The position numbers and the translations under genes are program-made. DNA of 64,000 bases from Bin55 sp963667455. Its GTDB lineage: Bacteria > Pseudomonadota > Gammaproteobacteria > Pseudomonadales > Azotimanducaceae. How positions within the stretch are numbered: position 1 is the first letter of the stretch; every line of letters starts with the position of its first letter. The DNA lies in contig CAXXFR010000026.1 of NCBI GenBank assembly GCA_963667455.2, positions 124,001 through 188,000 on the forward strand, written 5' to 3'. The notes under the pieces were generated by a model. It saw only the letters and a list, made by a program, of their open reading frames with translations. It did no database searches and was not told the origin of the DNA. This document shows positions 9,212 through 17,794 of this stretch, piece by piece.

Positions 9212-10426
9212 ATGTTAACCGTTGGCGAGGCATGGAAATCCCTCGCGACGATGCTTAACACGATTGAAGAAACCAGCACTGTTCCTCTGTCGGAAGCAGT
9301 GGGGAGATCGCTGTTGTCACCGGTCTTCGCACCCGTCGATCTTCCGCCATTCGATAGTTCGGCTATGGATGGCTATGCCATCCGAGAGCAGAGGAGTTCG
9401 AATGTTGGAGATCGCTTTACCGTTGTTGGCGAGTCATCGGCAGGCCATCCGTGGAACAAGACTCTCGAGAGTGGTCAGGCATGTCGCATTTTCACCGGTG
9501 CGGCGATACCTGAGGGCGCAACAGCGGTCGCGATTCAAGAAGACGTGCACCGAACGAACAACACGATCTTGATCGGTGAACGGGTGCGCTACGGAGACAA
9601 CATTCGACTACGAGGAATGGACATCAAGACCGGCGATCGTCTCGCCAATAAGGGTGAATACCTTTCACCTTTCGCGATCGGATGGTTGGCAGCGTGCGGA
9701 TTGGCAGAGGTTGAAGTCTGTAGAAAGATCAAGGTGGCTATCTTCTCCACTGGAGATGAGCTTCAAGACCCCGGTAATGAGTTGAAATTCGGTCAGATCT
9801 ATGAGTCGAACCGAATGTCGTTGTCCACCCTCATGCAGTCGAAGCCAGTTACCGTGGTCGATCTCGGCCATCTTCCCGACGATTCCAAGGTCATTAAACA
9901 GGCCATAAGCAAGGCGGCGGGAGAAGTGGACTTGATTGTCGCAAGTGGCGGGGTATCAGTAGGTGATCGAGATCTGGTTCGTCCGGCGATCGAAGAGCTG
10001 GGTTCGCTCGAGTTCTGGAACGTGGCCTTGAAGCCTGGTAAACCCCTTGCGGTTGGTAGTATCGGCGACAGCTTCTTTTTTGGGCTACCCGGGAACCCGG
10101 TCTCGACGATCATCACCTACATGCTGTTCGTTGCTCCCGCCATTGACGTGCTCTCTGGTGTGCCAATGCGCAAGCCCGTCACTTTCCACGCAACTCTGAC
10201 CCATCAAATCGAGCACAAATCTGGTCGACGAGAGTATCAACGAGGCATCTGCATCATGAACGGCGCAGTGCTTCAGGTAACACCCACTGGTGATCAGAGC
10301 TCGAATCGTCTAGCGAGCTTCTACCAGAGCAATTGCCTGATCGAAGTGCCCTCCTATCGAGGGTCCATGAGACCCGGTGAGTTGGTCGAAGTGTGGCTGT
10401 TCCCAGGGCAACACACTTTCGTCTAA
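9212..10426 (+). CDS. moeA: MoeA, molybdopterin molybdotransferase
   Basis: A 404-residue MoeA of normal length. The N-terminal segment LPPFDSSAMDGYAIR (about residues 46-60), the central IFSTGDEL and GQIYESN, the GGVSVGDRD loop (about 249-257) and LPGNPVS (about 295-301) are the conserved MoeA/MogA-type pterin-binding motifs. It inserts molybdate into adenylylated molybdopterin in the cytoplasm, so the organism should have molybdoenzymes. Other moa/mob genes are not in the window. The 3' end abuts a truncated GHKL ATPase gene on the opposite strand. Confidence 0.92.
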   Translation: MLTVGEAWKSLATMLNTIEETSTVPLSEAVGRSLLSPVFAPVDLPPFDSSAMDGYAIREQRSSNVGDRFTVVGESSAGHPWNKTLESGQACRIFTGAAIPEGATAVAIQEDVHRTNNTILIGERVRYGDNIRLRGMDIKTGDRLANKGEYLSPFAIGWLAACGLAEVEVCRKIKVAIFSTGDELQDPGNELKFGQIYESNRMSLSTLMQSKPVTVVDLGHLPDDSKVIKQAISKAAGEVDLIVASGGVSVGDRDLVRPAIEELGSLEFWNVALKPGKPLAVGSIGDSFFFGLPGNPVSTIITYMLFVAPAIDVLSGVPMRKPVTFHATLTHQIEHKSGRREYQRGICIMNGAVLQVTPTGDQSSNRLASFYQSNCLIEVPSYRGSMRPGELVEVWLFPGQHTFV

Positions 10427-10429
10427 GCA

Positions 10430-10652
10430 GTCCGTGAGAACTGAGAAATTCCAATTGACAAGGATCGACATCATCCAAGACAGTAATGACTCCAGTCTTG
10501 TTGTAATTTACCGTTACATTTTCTGCATCTGCGTCCCATGCATTTGCGACTATCTCTGACACGACTGCTGGGGTGTTACTATATAGATTCATGCCTAGGT
10601 GCTCTAATGCAATCATACTAATTCGCATCTCCAATTCTCTATTCTTACTCAC
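10430..10652 (-). pseudogene. Truncated MORC/MutL-like GHKL ATPase N-terminus
   Basis: The first about 60 residues from the ATG at 10652 form a GHKL ATPase start with the N-box EIVANAWDADA and a beta strand ending ITVLDD. Homologues continue there with the G1 motif (DNGxGM). Here the sequence changes to unrelated codons and then runs antisense into the end of moeA. The break is thus inside the ATP site, and the product cannot be an ATPase. The start overlaps the methyltransferase stop by 4 bp, as in intact two-gene units. MutL/MORC-type ATPases next to cytosine methyltransferases are a known feature of some restriction-modification-like systems; this copy is a remnant. Confidence 0.7.
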
Positions 10653-11731
10653 TTTGATTCCTCGATATGTTTCTTGACTTCTAATGCAATGGAACGTGCC
10701 AGTACCACAGGAACTGCATTTCCGATCTGTCGACCAGTTCGTGTCAATATAGCCTCTTCTCCGGCCTGTGTAAACACATAGTCGGGAGGAAAGGATTGAA
10801 GCAAAGCTCCCTCTCGTAGCGACAAAGCACGGTCCTGCTCAGGATGTCCGTAGCGTCCGTGTCCGAAAGCATAAAACTGTGCAGTAATTGTTGGACTTGG
10901 CTTGTCCCACCGCATTCGTCCATAAACGTTGTAGAAGTTTTTACCGGTTGTTACCTTGTGGCAATCCGCAATCAGACTCTCGTCCCAGTCTCTCCATGTA
11001 CCTCCCGGGACCGATGCGCGGATCCGTTTCAAGTTCTTTCTCGACATCCGGCTACACCGATGCAGGGGATCTTGATCATCACAGTCTCCGGCTTCTAGGG
11101 GTCGGAGATTGCCAATAGCGTCTCTCACATTTGGATACTCGTCCACAGTCAGAGTCGGGACTGGAAGCGATGGTTCTCCCAAACGAGATGCCACGAGAAC
11201 AAGTCTTGAGCGTGTTTGTGGTACACCAAAATCTGGGCAGTACAAGACAGACCACCGCGTCTGGTAATCTAATTCATCGAGAGTCTTCAAGAATTGGCGA
11301 AACACGCTCCCACCCTTGAATGTTTGCAATCTAGGAACATTCTCCATCGTAACAACGTCAGGTTTCGCACCGGCAACCAATCGGGCAAAATCGCTGAGTA
11401 GCTTCCACTTCATATCCTGGTTGTTGCGCGAATACGCAGAGAATGGTTGGCACGGTGCACAACCAATCAGAATCCGAGGTAAGTCAGGATCAAACTCGCT
11501 TTGCAGATCTTGAGCACTCAACTCAGCAATATCACGACAAACGAATGGCGCGTCGTTGTTCTCCTCAAACGGGTAGCGACTGTGTTCATCAATGTCATAT
11601 CCGCAAGCGATGTCAAATCCTTCCTGCCGGAAACCGTACGACAGTGCGCCGCATCCACAGAACAGGTCAACGACACTCCCGGGAATGCTCCAAGCCCGAC
11701 TTTCTACGCAATCGTTAAATTTCACTCGCAT
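10649..11731 (-). CDS. DNA (cytosine-5-)-methyltransferase
   Basis: A 360-residue Dcm-type enzyme with all main motifs in order: I VDLFCGCGALSYGF (about residues 21-34), IV with the catalytic PCQPFSAY (Cys about 94), VI ENVPRL (about 130), VIII QTRSRLVLVAS, a target-recognition region, IX REGALLQSFP (about 306) and X QIGNAVPVVLA. It transfers methyl groups from SAM to cytosine C5. No cognate endonuclease is recognisable nearby, and its coupled ATPase gene is truncated, so it may now act as an orphan methylase. The recognition sequence cannot be read from the protein. Confidence 0.9.
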   Translation of the reverse strand: MRVKFNDCVESRAWSIPGSVVDLFCGCGALSYGFRQEGFDIACGYDIDEHSRYPFEENNDAPFVCRDIAELSAQDLQSEFDPDLPRILIGCAPCQPFSAYSRNNQDMKWKLLSDFARLVAGAKPDVVTMENVPRLQTFKGGSVFRQFLKTLDELDYQTRWSVLYCPDFGVPQTRSRLVLVASRLGEPSLPVPTLTVDEYPNVRDAIGNLRPLEAGDCDDQDPLHRCSRMSRKNLKRIRASVPGGTWRDWDESLIADCHKVTTGKNFYNVYGRMRWDKPSPTITAQFYAFGHGRYGHPEQDRALSLREGALLQSFPPDYVFTQAGEEAILTRTGRQIGNAVPVVLARSIALEVKKHIEESK

Positions 11732-12045
11732 CGATAGTGTTCAGCAATACTCGAGCTTCATTACCCGCCGTGGGCCACCCGCAGGCAGGTTAGTGGAAAG
11801 CAAGAACCGTTACATGATCGAGAAACTAATACAAGCCAATTGGCTTTAACCATCTCTGGGAAGATCGGTTGATGATTTACTGAAGTGACCGGCAACTTAA
11901 GTGTTTCCGTCAGTCAATCCAGACGCTAACAAGCACACCCAATGTCTTCCATCTGCTGCATTGTATCAGCTTCCTTCAGCGTGCTCCACAGCCATTCAAG
12001 AGCAATCCACGGGGGTGGAAACAAGCAACTCTGATCCGCAATTGG
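11732..12045. other. Gene-free stretch with a 14-bp palindrome
   Basis: No convincing gene is present. A perfect palindrome AAGCCAATTGGCTT lies at 11833-11846, about 100 bp upstream of the methyltransferase start. It could be a regulator site or chance. The stretch may also hold unrecognisable remains of the gene ending at 12046. Confidence 0.5.
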
Positions 12046-12768
12046 TCATGGTAACGAGTAGGAGGGAAACGTCGACAGGCTCCGAGTTCCTACGAATGCT
12101 GACAACGGCTCAATCATCCACTCTCGAACTCGCTCAAGTCGGAAGAGCCGTAACGTGGAGCTGTAGTCCAGCTCGGCGACTTCGTCCAGTCCAAGATCCT
12201 CGAGCAAGTCAGAGAAGGCAAGTCTCAATAGCTGGTTCAGTCGCTCGTCCCGGTGTTCAAACAGACGAAACTTCAAGCGGTGTTCACCTAACTGAATTCT
12301 CTCGGACAAACCTTCAATTCCTAGCTGCCCTAGTGCGTCTGACGCAGTAAACGGCTCGATTCTTTCGATAGTGGAAAGGTTGGCTATTCCAATGTCGGAC
12401 TCCAGACAGCGAACTTGATCGGTCAATCGTGCCAGCATTGAAGGAGAAATGCTTATCAGGAGCTCGCCCAGTGCACATCCCCCGATCACCGAACAAGATG
12501 CCTTTGAAAGCAGTACCAGCGGTCTGTGAGTCTTGGCGATGGCATTGGGTTTGAGCCTGATGCGGGCGACCGCCGGGACTTCAGGTGCAGCATCAAACGA
12601 CGAGCGGAAGTAGCGGAGTACCTCTTCCACCTGAGTTACGAGAGAATCGCGAGTCTCTCGTGTCACGGTACCGAATATCTTTCGCCGCCCCGCAATATCA
12701 CTCGGTACAACCATGATTTGGCGGTGAGCTAGCGCAGAACCGACGGAAAATCTCGAGGCATCTACCAT
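12046..12768 (-). CDS. Hypothetical protein resembling the N-terminal domain of subtilase (S8)-linked proteins
   Basis: A 240-residue protein without a signal peptide. The middle region (KPNAIAKTHRP, then SVIGGCALGELLISIS, then LSTIERIEPF, about residues 72-140) resembles the domain that precedes the catalytic part in S8-family peptidases found beside AAA+ ATPases in defence islands. If so, only this leading part survives: the frame stops at 12046 and no Asp/His/Ser subtilase motifs are seen in the following 314 bp. It starts 12 bp after the adk stop, and this operon-like position may be accidental after deletion. The assignment is inferred from recalled sequence similarity. Confidence 0.45.
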   Translation of the reverse strand: MVDASRFSVGSALAHRQIMVVPSDIAGRRKIFGTVTRETRDSLVTQVEEVLRYFRSSFDAAPEVPAVARIRLKPNAIAKTHRPLVLLSKASCSVIGGCALGELLISISPSMLARLTDQVRCLESDIGIANLSTIERIEPFTASDALGQLGIEGLSERIQLGEHRLKFRLFEHRDERLNQLLRLAFSDLLEDLGLDEVAELDYSSTLRLFRLERVREWMIEPLSAFVGTRSLSTFPSYSLP

Positions 12769-12780
12769 TTGCTAAAGCAA

Positions 12781-13419
12781 CTACGGAATCGCAAACAATG
12801 AAGCGATTCTTGCCTGGATTTCCTCTACAGTTGAATTGCCGTCAACTTCGTAGTATGCGTTGCTTGCATTCCTGTAGAAGTCAACCAGCGGAGCGGTTTG
12901 CTCTCGATAGACATTCAACCGATTTCGAACCGTCTCCTCCTTGTCGTCGTCGCGATGAATGAGGGGTTCACCTGTTTCGTCATCCACTCCTTCAACTTTG
13001 GGAGGGGAGGAAATGATGTTGTAGATTCGTCCGCTCGGTTCGTGGACACGCCGACTGGTTGCCCGCCGTACGATTTGTTCGGCATCGACTTGCAATTCGA
13101 CCACAGCATCTATTGACACGCCCATATCCTCGAGCCCCTTGGCTTGAGCGATAGTCCTCGGAAATCCATCGAACAAGCAACCCTTTGCACAATCCGGCTC
13201 CGTGAGTCGTTCATCCACCAGACCCAGAATGACATCGTCGGAGACCAAGTCTCCTCGGTCCATGACCTTCTTGGCTTCCAAACCTAATTCCGTCTGCTGT
13301 GCGATGGCGTTGCGGAGAATGTCTCCCGTTGAGATCTGTGGAATCCCCTGATCTGCACATACAAACTTGGCTTGCGTACCTTTTCCCGAACCAGGCGGAC
13401 CGAGAAAAATCAATCTCAT
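12781..13419 (-). CDS. adk: Adk, adenylate kinase
   Basis: A 212-residue adenylate kinase of the long (LID-containing) type. It shows the P-loop GPPGSGKGTQ (residues 7-16), the AMP-binding stretch ISTGDILRNAI, FDGFPRT (about 82-88), and a LID region beginning GRIYNIISSPPK, which lacks the four zinc-binding cysteines. It interconverts 2 ADP with ATP and AMP in the cytoplasm. It lies 57 bp downstream of relA on the same strand. Confidence 0.96.
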   Translation of the reverse strand: MRLIFLGPPGSGKGTQAKFVCADQGIPQISTGDILRNAIAQQTELGLEAKKVMDRGDLVSDDVILGLVDERLTEPDCAKGCLFDGFPRTIAQAKGLEDMGVSIDAVVELQVDAEQIVRRATSRRVHEPSGRIYNIISSPPKVEGVDDETGEPLIHRDDDKEETVRNRLNVYREQTAPLVDFYRNASNAYYEVDGNSTVEEIQARIASLFAIP

Positions 13420-13476
13420 AGCTAGTACCTCTTGTCTAATCTGCGATTCGAGAACGAGATTCGTCGCACTGGATCA

Positions 13477-15123
13477 CTAATCGGTGGTTGGCGCACGACC
13501 AACATTCAATACATCTGGAACGGCCCGAAGTCGGTTAATGACCTGACGAGCCTGTTCGAGACCAACCACTTCTACTTTCAACCGAAGAGTTGCTCGTTTG
13601 CCCGGATCTGGTGAGTCGATAGTAGCCGCCAAGACGTTGACTGACAACGATGCGAGAGCAAGAGTGATGTCCAGTAGTAGCCTCGGGCGATCAATTGCTT
13701 CAACATCCAATTCCTGAGTCAATTTTTGCGCTGAAGTGATCGTCCCATCATCGGGATAAGCATTGCTCGACTCTCCCGCCAACATGATTGTGGGCAAGAG
13801 GTCGTTGACCAACTGATCGCCCACCGCGATGGCAATGTACATCTCATTGACAGAATTGAATTCGTTGTCGCGAGCCAGTTGCTCAACGTCGACATCCAGC
13901 TTCATGCGCATGCACTCTTCAAATAGCCAATCTCGACCGGCGGCGATGTTCTTCTCCGCCACTTCGGATCGGAACCATTCCTGAATGCTCCGACGTGCGC
14001 GCGACGTTCGAACGTAGCCCAAATCGCTGTCCAGCCACTTGCGCTCGGGCGTTGCATCGGAACGCGTCAAAATCTCCACCACTTGACCAGTTTCCAAGGG
14101 AAGGTTGAGAGCTTGCTCCATACCGTTGATGCGAACTCCACAACACTGATTGCCGACCTCCGTGTGAATGTAGTAAGCGAAATCGACAGCGGTCGAACCC
14201 GCAGGAAGATCGATGACGTGTCCCTTGGGGGTTGCGATGTAGATGCTTCGCGGTCCCTGGCTACGACGTGTAAAGTCGATGAAAGACTGGGACTGCATTT
14301 CCTCCTGCCAGTGCAGGACCTCGCGCAACCAGTCGACCTTGCCCATGTTGAGCGCTAGGTCGTCGTCCTTGTAAGCCCAATGTGCACAAACTCCCAATTC
14401 GGCAGCTCGATGCATCTTTTGGGTTCGTACCTGCACCTCCAGGTTTCTGCCTCGGGGACCAACCACCGCGGTGTGGATCGAACTGTAGCCGTTCGCCTTC
14501 GGATTGGCGATGTAATCATCGAACGTAGCGGGAATCGGCGGCCAGGAAGTGTGGACCACTCCAAGAACCGCATAGCACTCGGGCACTTCTTCGACGATAA
14601 CTCGAACCGCTTCGACATCGTAGACGGCATCAAACGAAATGTTCTTTTCCTGCATTTTGCGCCAAATGCCGTAGATGCTCTTCGCCCGGCCTGTAATCGC
14701 CGCCTGGATGCCTTCTCTGTCCAGCCTCCATCGCAGGTCTTCACAAACAGCTTCGACCTGAGTCTCTCGCTCCTTCCGCCGTGCAGCCAAGGATTCCGCA
14801 ATCTCGCGATAGCGCTCTTGGCGGAGGTATGCAAACGACATATCCTCTAGCATCCACTTGAGCTGCCAGATGCCTAGACGATTGGCAAGCGGACAGTAGA
14901 ACTCCAGCACTTCGTTGGCGACTTTCTGGCGCTGCGGATCCGGAAAGTTCTTCGCCGTACCAAGCATGACCAGTCGCTCGGCTAGTTTGAGTACCGCCAC
15001 CCTCGGATCATCAATTAGGGCGATGAGCATCCTTCGGACATTCCTGGTTTGGTCGCGAGACTGCCGCTCAAGAAACTCCCCGCCTGTATGTGCCACCATA
15101 TCCGCTTGAGCCATGCGAAGCAA
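13477..15123 (-). CDS. relA: RelA-type (p)ppGpp synthetase, frame broken near its N-terminus
   Basis: This frame holds the later HD-like part, the synthetase domain (GRAKSIYGIWRKMQ, then YIANPKANGYSSIHT and ELGVCAHWAYK), a TGS domain (IYIATPKGHVIDLPAGST), a helical region and a C-terminal ACT domain (LDVEAIDRPRLLLDIT). The zinc-finger/RIS segment with the conserved Cys pair, present between the helical and ACT regions in E. coli RelA, is missing. The first about 90 residues are in another frame, fused to RecO. One extra base (C at 15121 on +) separates them, and removing it gives a continuous HD-like domain. That domain lacks the catalytic His-Asp pair, so the protein looks like a synthetase only. 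TTG at 15123 is not a believable start. Confidence 0.85.
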   Translation of the reverse strand: MLRMAQADMVAHTGGEFLERQSRDQTRNVRRMLIALIDDPRVAVLKLAERLVMLGTAKNFPDPQRQKVANEVLEFYCPLANRLGIWQLKWMLEDMSFAYLRQERYREIAESLAARRKERETQVEAVCEDLRWRLDREGIQAAITGRAKSIYGIWRKMQEKNISFDAVYDVEAVRVIVEEVPECYAVLGVVHTSWPPIPATFDDYIANPKANGYSSIHTAVVGPRGRNLEVQVRTQKMHRAAELGVCAHWAYKDDDLALNMGKVDWLREVLHWQEEMQSQSFIDFTRRSQGPRSIYIATPKGHVIDLPAGSTAVDFAYYIHTEVGNQCCGVRINGMEQALNLPLETGQVVEILTRSDATPERKWLDSDLGYVRTSRARRSIQEWFRSEVAEKNIAAGRDWLFEECMRMKLDVDVEQLARDNEFNSVNEMYIAIAVGDQLVNDLLPTIMLAGESSNAYPDDGTITSAQKLTQELDVEAIDRPRLLLDITLALASLSVNVLAATIDSPDPGKRATLRLKVEVVGLEQARQVINRLRAVPDVLNVGRAPTTD

Positions 15124-16171
15124 TGACCGTGATCAGCTTGCTGATGGCCGGATCCTCGACTTGCGAGGCGTCAAGTTCCTTGTTGCGAATCGCATAGAAC
15201 AACGCACCCGCCAACACAACATCGGTATCGACCTCTAACTTCAGAAGAATGTTGGCGATCTGCGCGGCATCTTTCTTGAACGCTGTGCCGTTGATCAGCC
15301 GTTCAACGTGAAGAATGGTCGTGCGTTCATCCGGATCCGCCCGGACGAGATCCGCAACCCAATCGTCGGATGGCGACAGTATCTGCTCGTCGAATTGAGC
15401 CATCGGAGCCGCGTGAGAGGTGTCACTCACGGCTAGTCCTCTCTGAGCACCATTCGACTCCGTTTGTGGGTTGGTCGAACTAGGAGAACTGTAGAGGGAT
15501 CTTGAGAGAACTGGCTGATCACCAATATGCTGCTGCATCGCAGAGCGCAAGATGCCCTTCGCCGCCTGACGAGTCTCTTCCCGTGAATAGTCTTCGGCGG
15601 CAATGTCCAGCAGTGTGGCACCGCTTACTCTCTCGCCCTCCATTTCGTCAGCTAGTCGGAATCCGCCGTCAGCATCAAAGCAATATTGCTTTTGCGCATC
15701 GATTGGACGACCCTTCTCGATCTCGAAATCGAAGACGATTTCATAACCCAAGCCCTTCAACAAATCGCGTTCAAAAGTCCGCAGCAGAACTTCCAGATCC
15801 TGCTCGCCCATAGCCAGTGCGGAGATAGTGCCGACGTAGTTTTCATAGAGTCCTTCAACATGCTCGCCGGGACGCGTTGCTCGGACGATCAATTCATTCA
15901 AGTACAGACCCGAGTACAACTTGCGACCTTCGACTTCATGCGTTCGCTCGACGTCGCACTGTGTGATCGTAAATAACTGGGTCTTGCCTCGCCACGCTAT
16001 GGCGTATTCGGAAAAAGGCTCGGGTCTATAGCGTTTCGGTGAACCAGATCGGTGCACCCCCGAAATACGCCCGTATTCCATCGTCAAGAACTCCACCAAC
16101 CATCTCGAGTCGGTATAAGGCCGACGATGGAGCAACACTGCTCGATCAGTAAATGAAGTCGAAGCGCTCAC
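15068..16171 (-). CDS. recO: RecO recombination protein, in frame with the RelA N-terminus
   Basis: Starting from the GTG at 16171, which overlaps the era stop as GTGA, residues 1 to about 230 are RecO: the OB-fold N-terminus (TDRAVLLHRRPYTDSRW) and the helical C-terminal region ending near HIGDQPVLSRSLYS. RecO loads RecA on SSB-coated DNA together with RecR. There is no stop afterwards. A Ser/Thr/Asn-rich linker of about 35 residues leads into the first about 90 residues of RelA (from MAQFDEQILSP, ATG at 15403), up to a frame disruption near 15121. So either recO and relA are a natural fusion, or relA starts at 15403 and the recO stop has been lost. Confidence 0.8.
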   Translation of the reverse strand: MSASTSFTDRAVLLHRRPYTDSRWLVEFLTMEYGRISGVHRSGSPKRYRPEPFSEYAIAWRGKTQLFTITQCDVERTHEVEGRKLYSGLYLNELIVRATRPGEHVEGLYENYVGTISALAMGEQDLEVLLRTFERDLLKGLGYEIVFDFEIEKGRPIDAQKQYCFDADGGFRLADEMEGERVSGATLLDIAAEDYSREETRQAAKGILRSAMQQHIGDQPVLSRSLYSSPSSTNPQTESNGAQRGLAVSDTSHAAPMAQFDEQILSPSDDWVADLVRADPDERTTILHVERLINGTAFKKDAAQIANILLKLEVDTDVVLAGALFYAIRNKELDASQVEDPAISKLITVIASHGSSGYGGTYRRGVS

Positions 16172-17067
16172 TGGTAACCCAACGCTGTCAGGGCGAGTCT
16201 TTCGTTGGTCCAACCGCGATGCACCCGAACGACAAGATTCAGCATGATCTTTCGTTCGAGAAACGCTTCAATGGTCCTGCGCGAGGAGGAACCGATGGAC
16301 TTCAGTCGTTCACCTCCCTTCCCGATCACGATACCCTTCTGGCTTTCCCTCTCCACATACACAACGGCATCGATGAAATTTATGTTTTCTTCTTCTTTAT
16401 AGCTCTCGATCACAACGGTAGTTCGGTAGGGAAGCTCGTCTCCCAGCTGTCGAACTACCTGCTCACGAACCATTTCCGCAACCAGGAAACGGGTTGGCCG
16501 ATCCGTGATTTCGTCGTCGTCATACAAGTGCGGTCCTTCAGGCATGCGAGAGCACAGCTGATCGATCAGCACATCGAGACCGTCGTTCTTGAGTGCTGAA
16601 GTGGGAATGATCTCCTCGTAGGGATGCTTCTCGGCAACCAACTGCATGACTGGCAGCAACTTCGGCTTGGGTTTAACGCAGTCCACCTTGTTGAGTACGC
16701 ATATTGCGGCTGCGCTAGCTTGAGCAACGTGACGTAGCACCAGTTCATCTTCTTCTCGCCAACCTCTTGCGTCGATTACGTGCACACAAACGTCCACATC
16801 CGCCAACGCACCGATCGCCTGCTGGTTCATGAACCGATTGATGGCATTGCTCGAACCTCCCCGCATCTCATGTACGCCGGGCGTATCGACGAACATCAAC
16901 TGAACGCTCTGTTGCGTGAGTATTCCCAATACGCGGTGTCTCGTGGTCTGAGGCTTTCGCGAAGTAATGCTCAGCTTGATTCCGAGCATGTGATTGAGCA
17001 AGGTGGACTTGCCGACATTGGGTCGGCCGACGATTGCCGCGTAGCCGGATCGAGTGGAATCGCTCAT
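16168..17067 (-). CDS. era: Era, GTPase for 16S rRNA maturation
   Basis: A 299-residue Era with G1 GRPNVGKSTLL (residues 14-24), the switch segment QTTRHRVLGI, G3 DTPGVHE, G4 NKVD (about 132) and a C-terminal KH domain containing VIGKGGERLKSIG (about 248-260). It binds the 3' end of 16S rRNA and assists 30S assembly. It overlaps rnc by 4 bp (ATGA) and recO by 4 bp (GTGA), which forms the classical rnc-era-recO operon. Confidence 0.95.
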   Translation of the reverse strand: MSDSTRSGYAAIVGRPNVGKSTLLNHMLGIKLSITSRKPQTTRHRVLGILTQQSVQLMFVDTPGVHEMRGGSSNAINRFMNQQAIGALADVDVCVHVIDARGWREEDELVLRHVAQASAAAICVLNKVDCVKPKPKLLPVMQLVAEKHPYEEIIPTSALKNDGLDVLIDQLCSRMPEGPHLYDDDEITDRPTRFLVAEMVREQVVRQLGDELPYRTTVVIESYKEEENINFIDAVVYVERESQKGIVIGKGGERLKSIGSSSRRTIEAFLERKIMLNLVVRVHRGWTNERLALTALGYQ

Positions 17068-17729
17068 CTGCGGATCTGGTTCAACATCTGTTGTGCTGCA
17101 TCCGTCTCAGCTTGCCGGATGCTCGCGCCTTGCGCACATGTCGATAGATCCGTGCCAGGAACCACACATCGAACACTCCACACCAGCGAGCTTCCACTGC
17201 CGACTGAATCGCCGTGGAAATAGGTCGGGTAGGCACCATATTCCCGAATCGTCAATTCCTGCAATTCGGTCTTCGGATGCAAACCCAAGCCGACATCGAT
17301 GTTCACAAGGCGATCGACAAGCTCGGCGACATCTTTGATGCCGCCATCCAAGCAGACGGCTCCAACGACGGCTTCCATCGCATCCGCCAACGTCTTTTCG
17401 TTTTCCAAAGCACCGTCCTTTCGAGCACCGCTACCGACTCGAAGAACCGTGCCAATACCTAAGTCGGCGGCAACCTGCGCCAGTCGGCGATTGTTCTCCA
17501 ACGCCGCCCTTCGTGAACTGAGTTCCGACTCCGGCACTTCCGACCACTCGTCGTAAAGCGACTTGGATAGCACAAACTTCAACGCTGCATCGCCCAGAAA
17601 CTCCAGTCGTGCGTTGTCGCAAGCTCCATAGCTCGGATGCGTTAGCGCTTGTTCCAACAATAGCGGGTTTCGAAAGGTGTAGCCCAACGCTTGTTGAAAC
17701 TCGTCAAGCGATTCGGATTGCTTCGACAT
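17064..17729 (-). CDS. rnc: Rnc, ribonuclease III
   Basis: A 221-residue RNase III when started at the ATG at 17729 (MSKQSESLDEFQ); the frame stays open 42 codons upstream without similarity. The catalytic signature NARLEFLGDAAL (about residues 38-49) and the second acidic site EKTLADAMEAVVGAV are intact. They are followed by a dsRNA-binding domain (TELQELTIREYGAYPTY to the end). It cleaves double-stranded RNA, including rRNA precursors. It is the first gene of the rnc-era-recO block, 65 bp after the permease gene. The dsRBD is slightly short but complete in outline. Confidence 0.93.
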   Translation of the reverse strand: MSKQSESLDEFQQALGYTFRNPLLLEQALTHPSYGACDNARLEFLGDAALKFVLSKSLYDEWSEVPESELSSRRAALENNRRLAQVAADLGIGTVLRVGSGARKDGALENEKTLADAMEAVVGAVCLDGGIKDVAELVDRLVNIDVGLGLHPKTELQELTIREYGAYPTYFHGDSVGSGSSLVWSVRCVVPGTDLSTCAQGASIRQAETDAAQQMLNQIRR

Positions 17730-17794
17730 CAGGTGCGACTCGTCAGGAATCAAGTCGAATGCGAGGGAGAGCAGGCGTGCGAGCGCTTTCGCCG

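Noticed and set aside
10254..10429. Second half of the 132-codon - strand frame after the GHKL stub
   Set aside because: It lies antisense to the well-conserved end of moeA and has lost GHKL similarity; only 10430-10652 is kept as a remnant.
11901..12350. 149-codon + strand frame
   Set aside because: Overlaps the - strand subtilase-linked protein; Ser/Gln/Arg-rich, no ribosome site.
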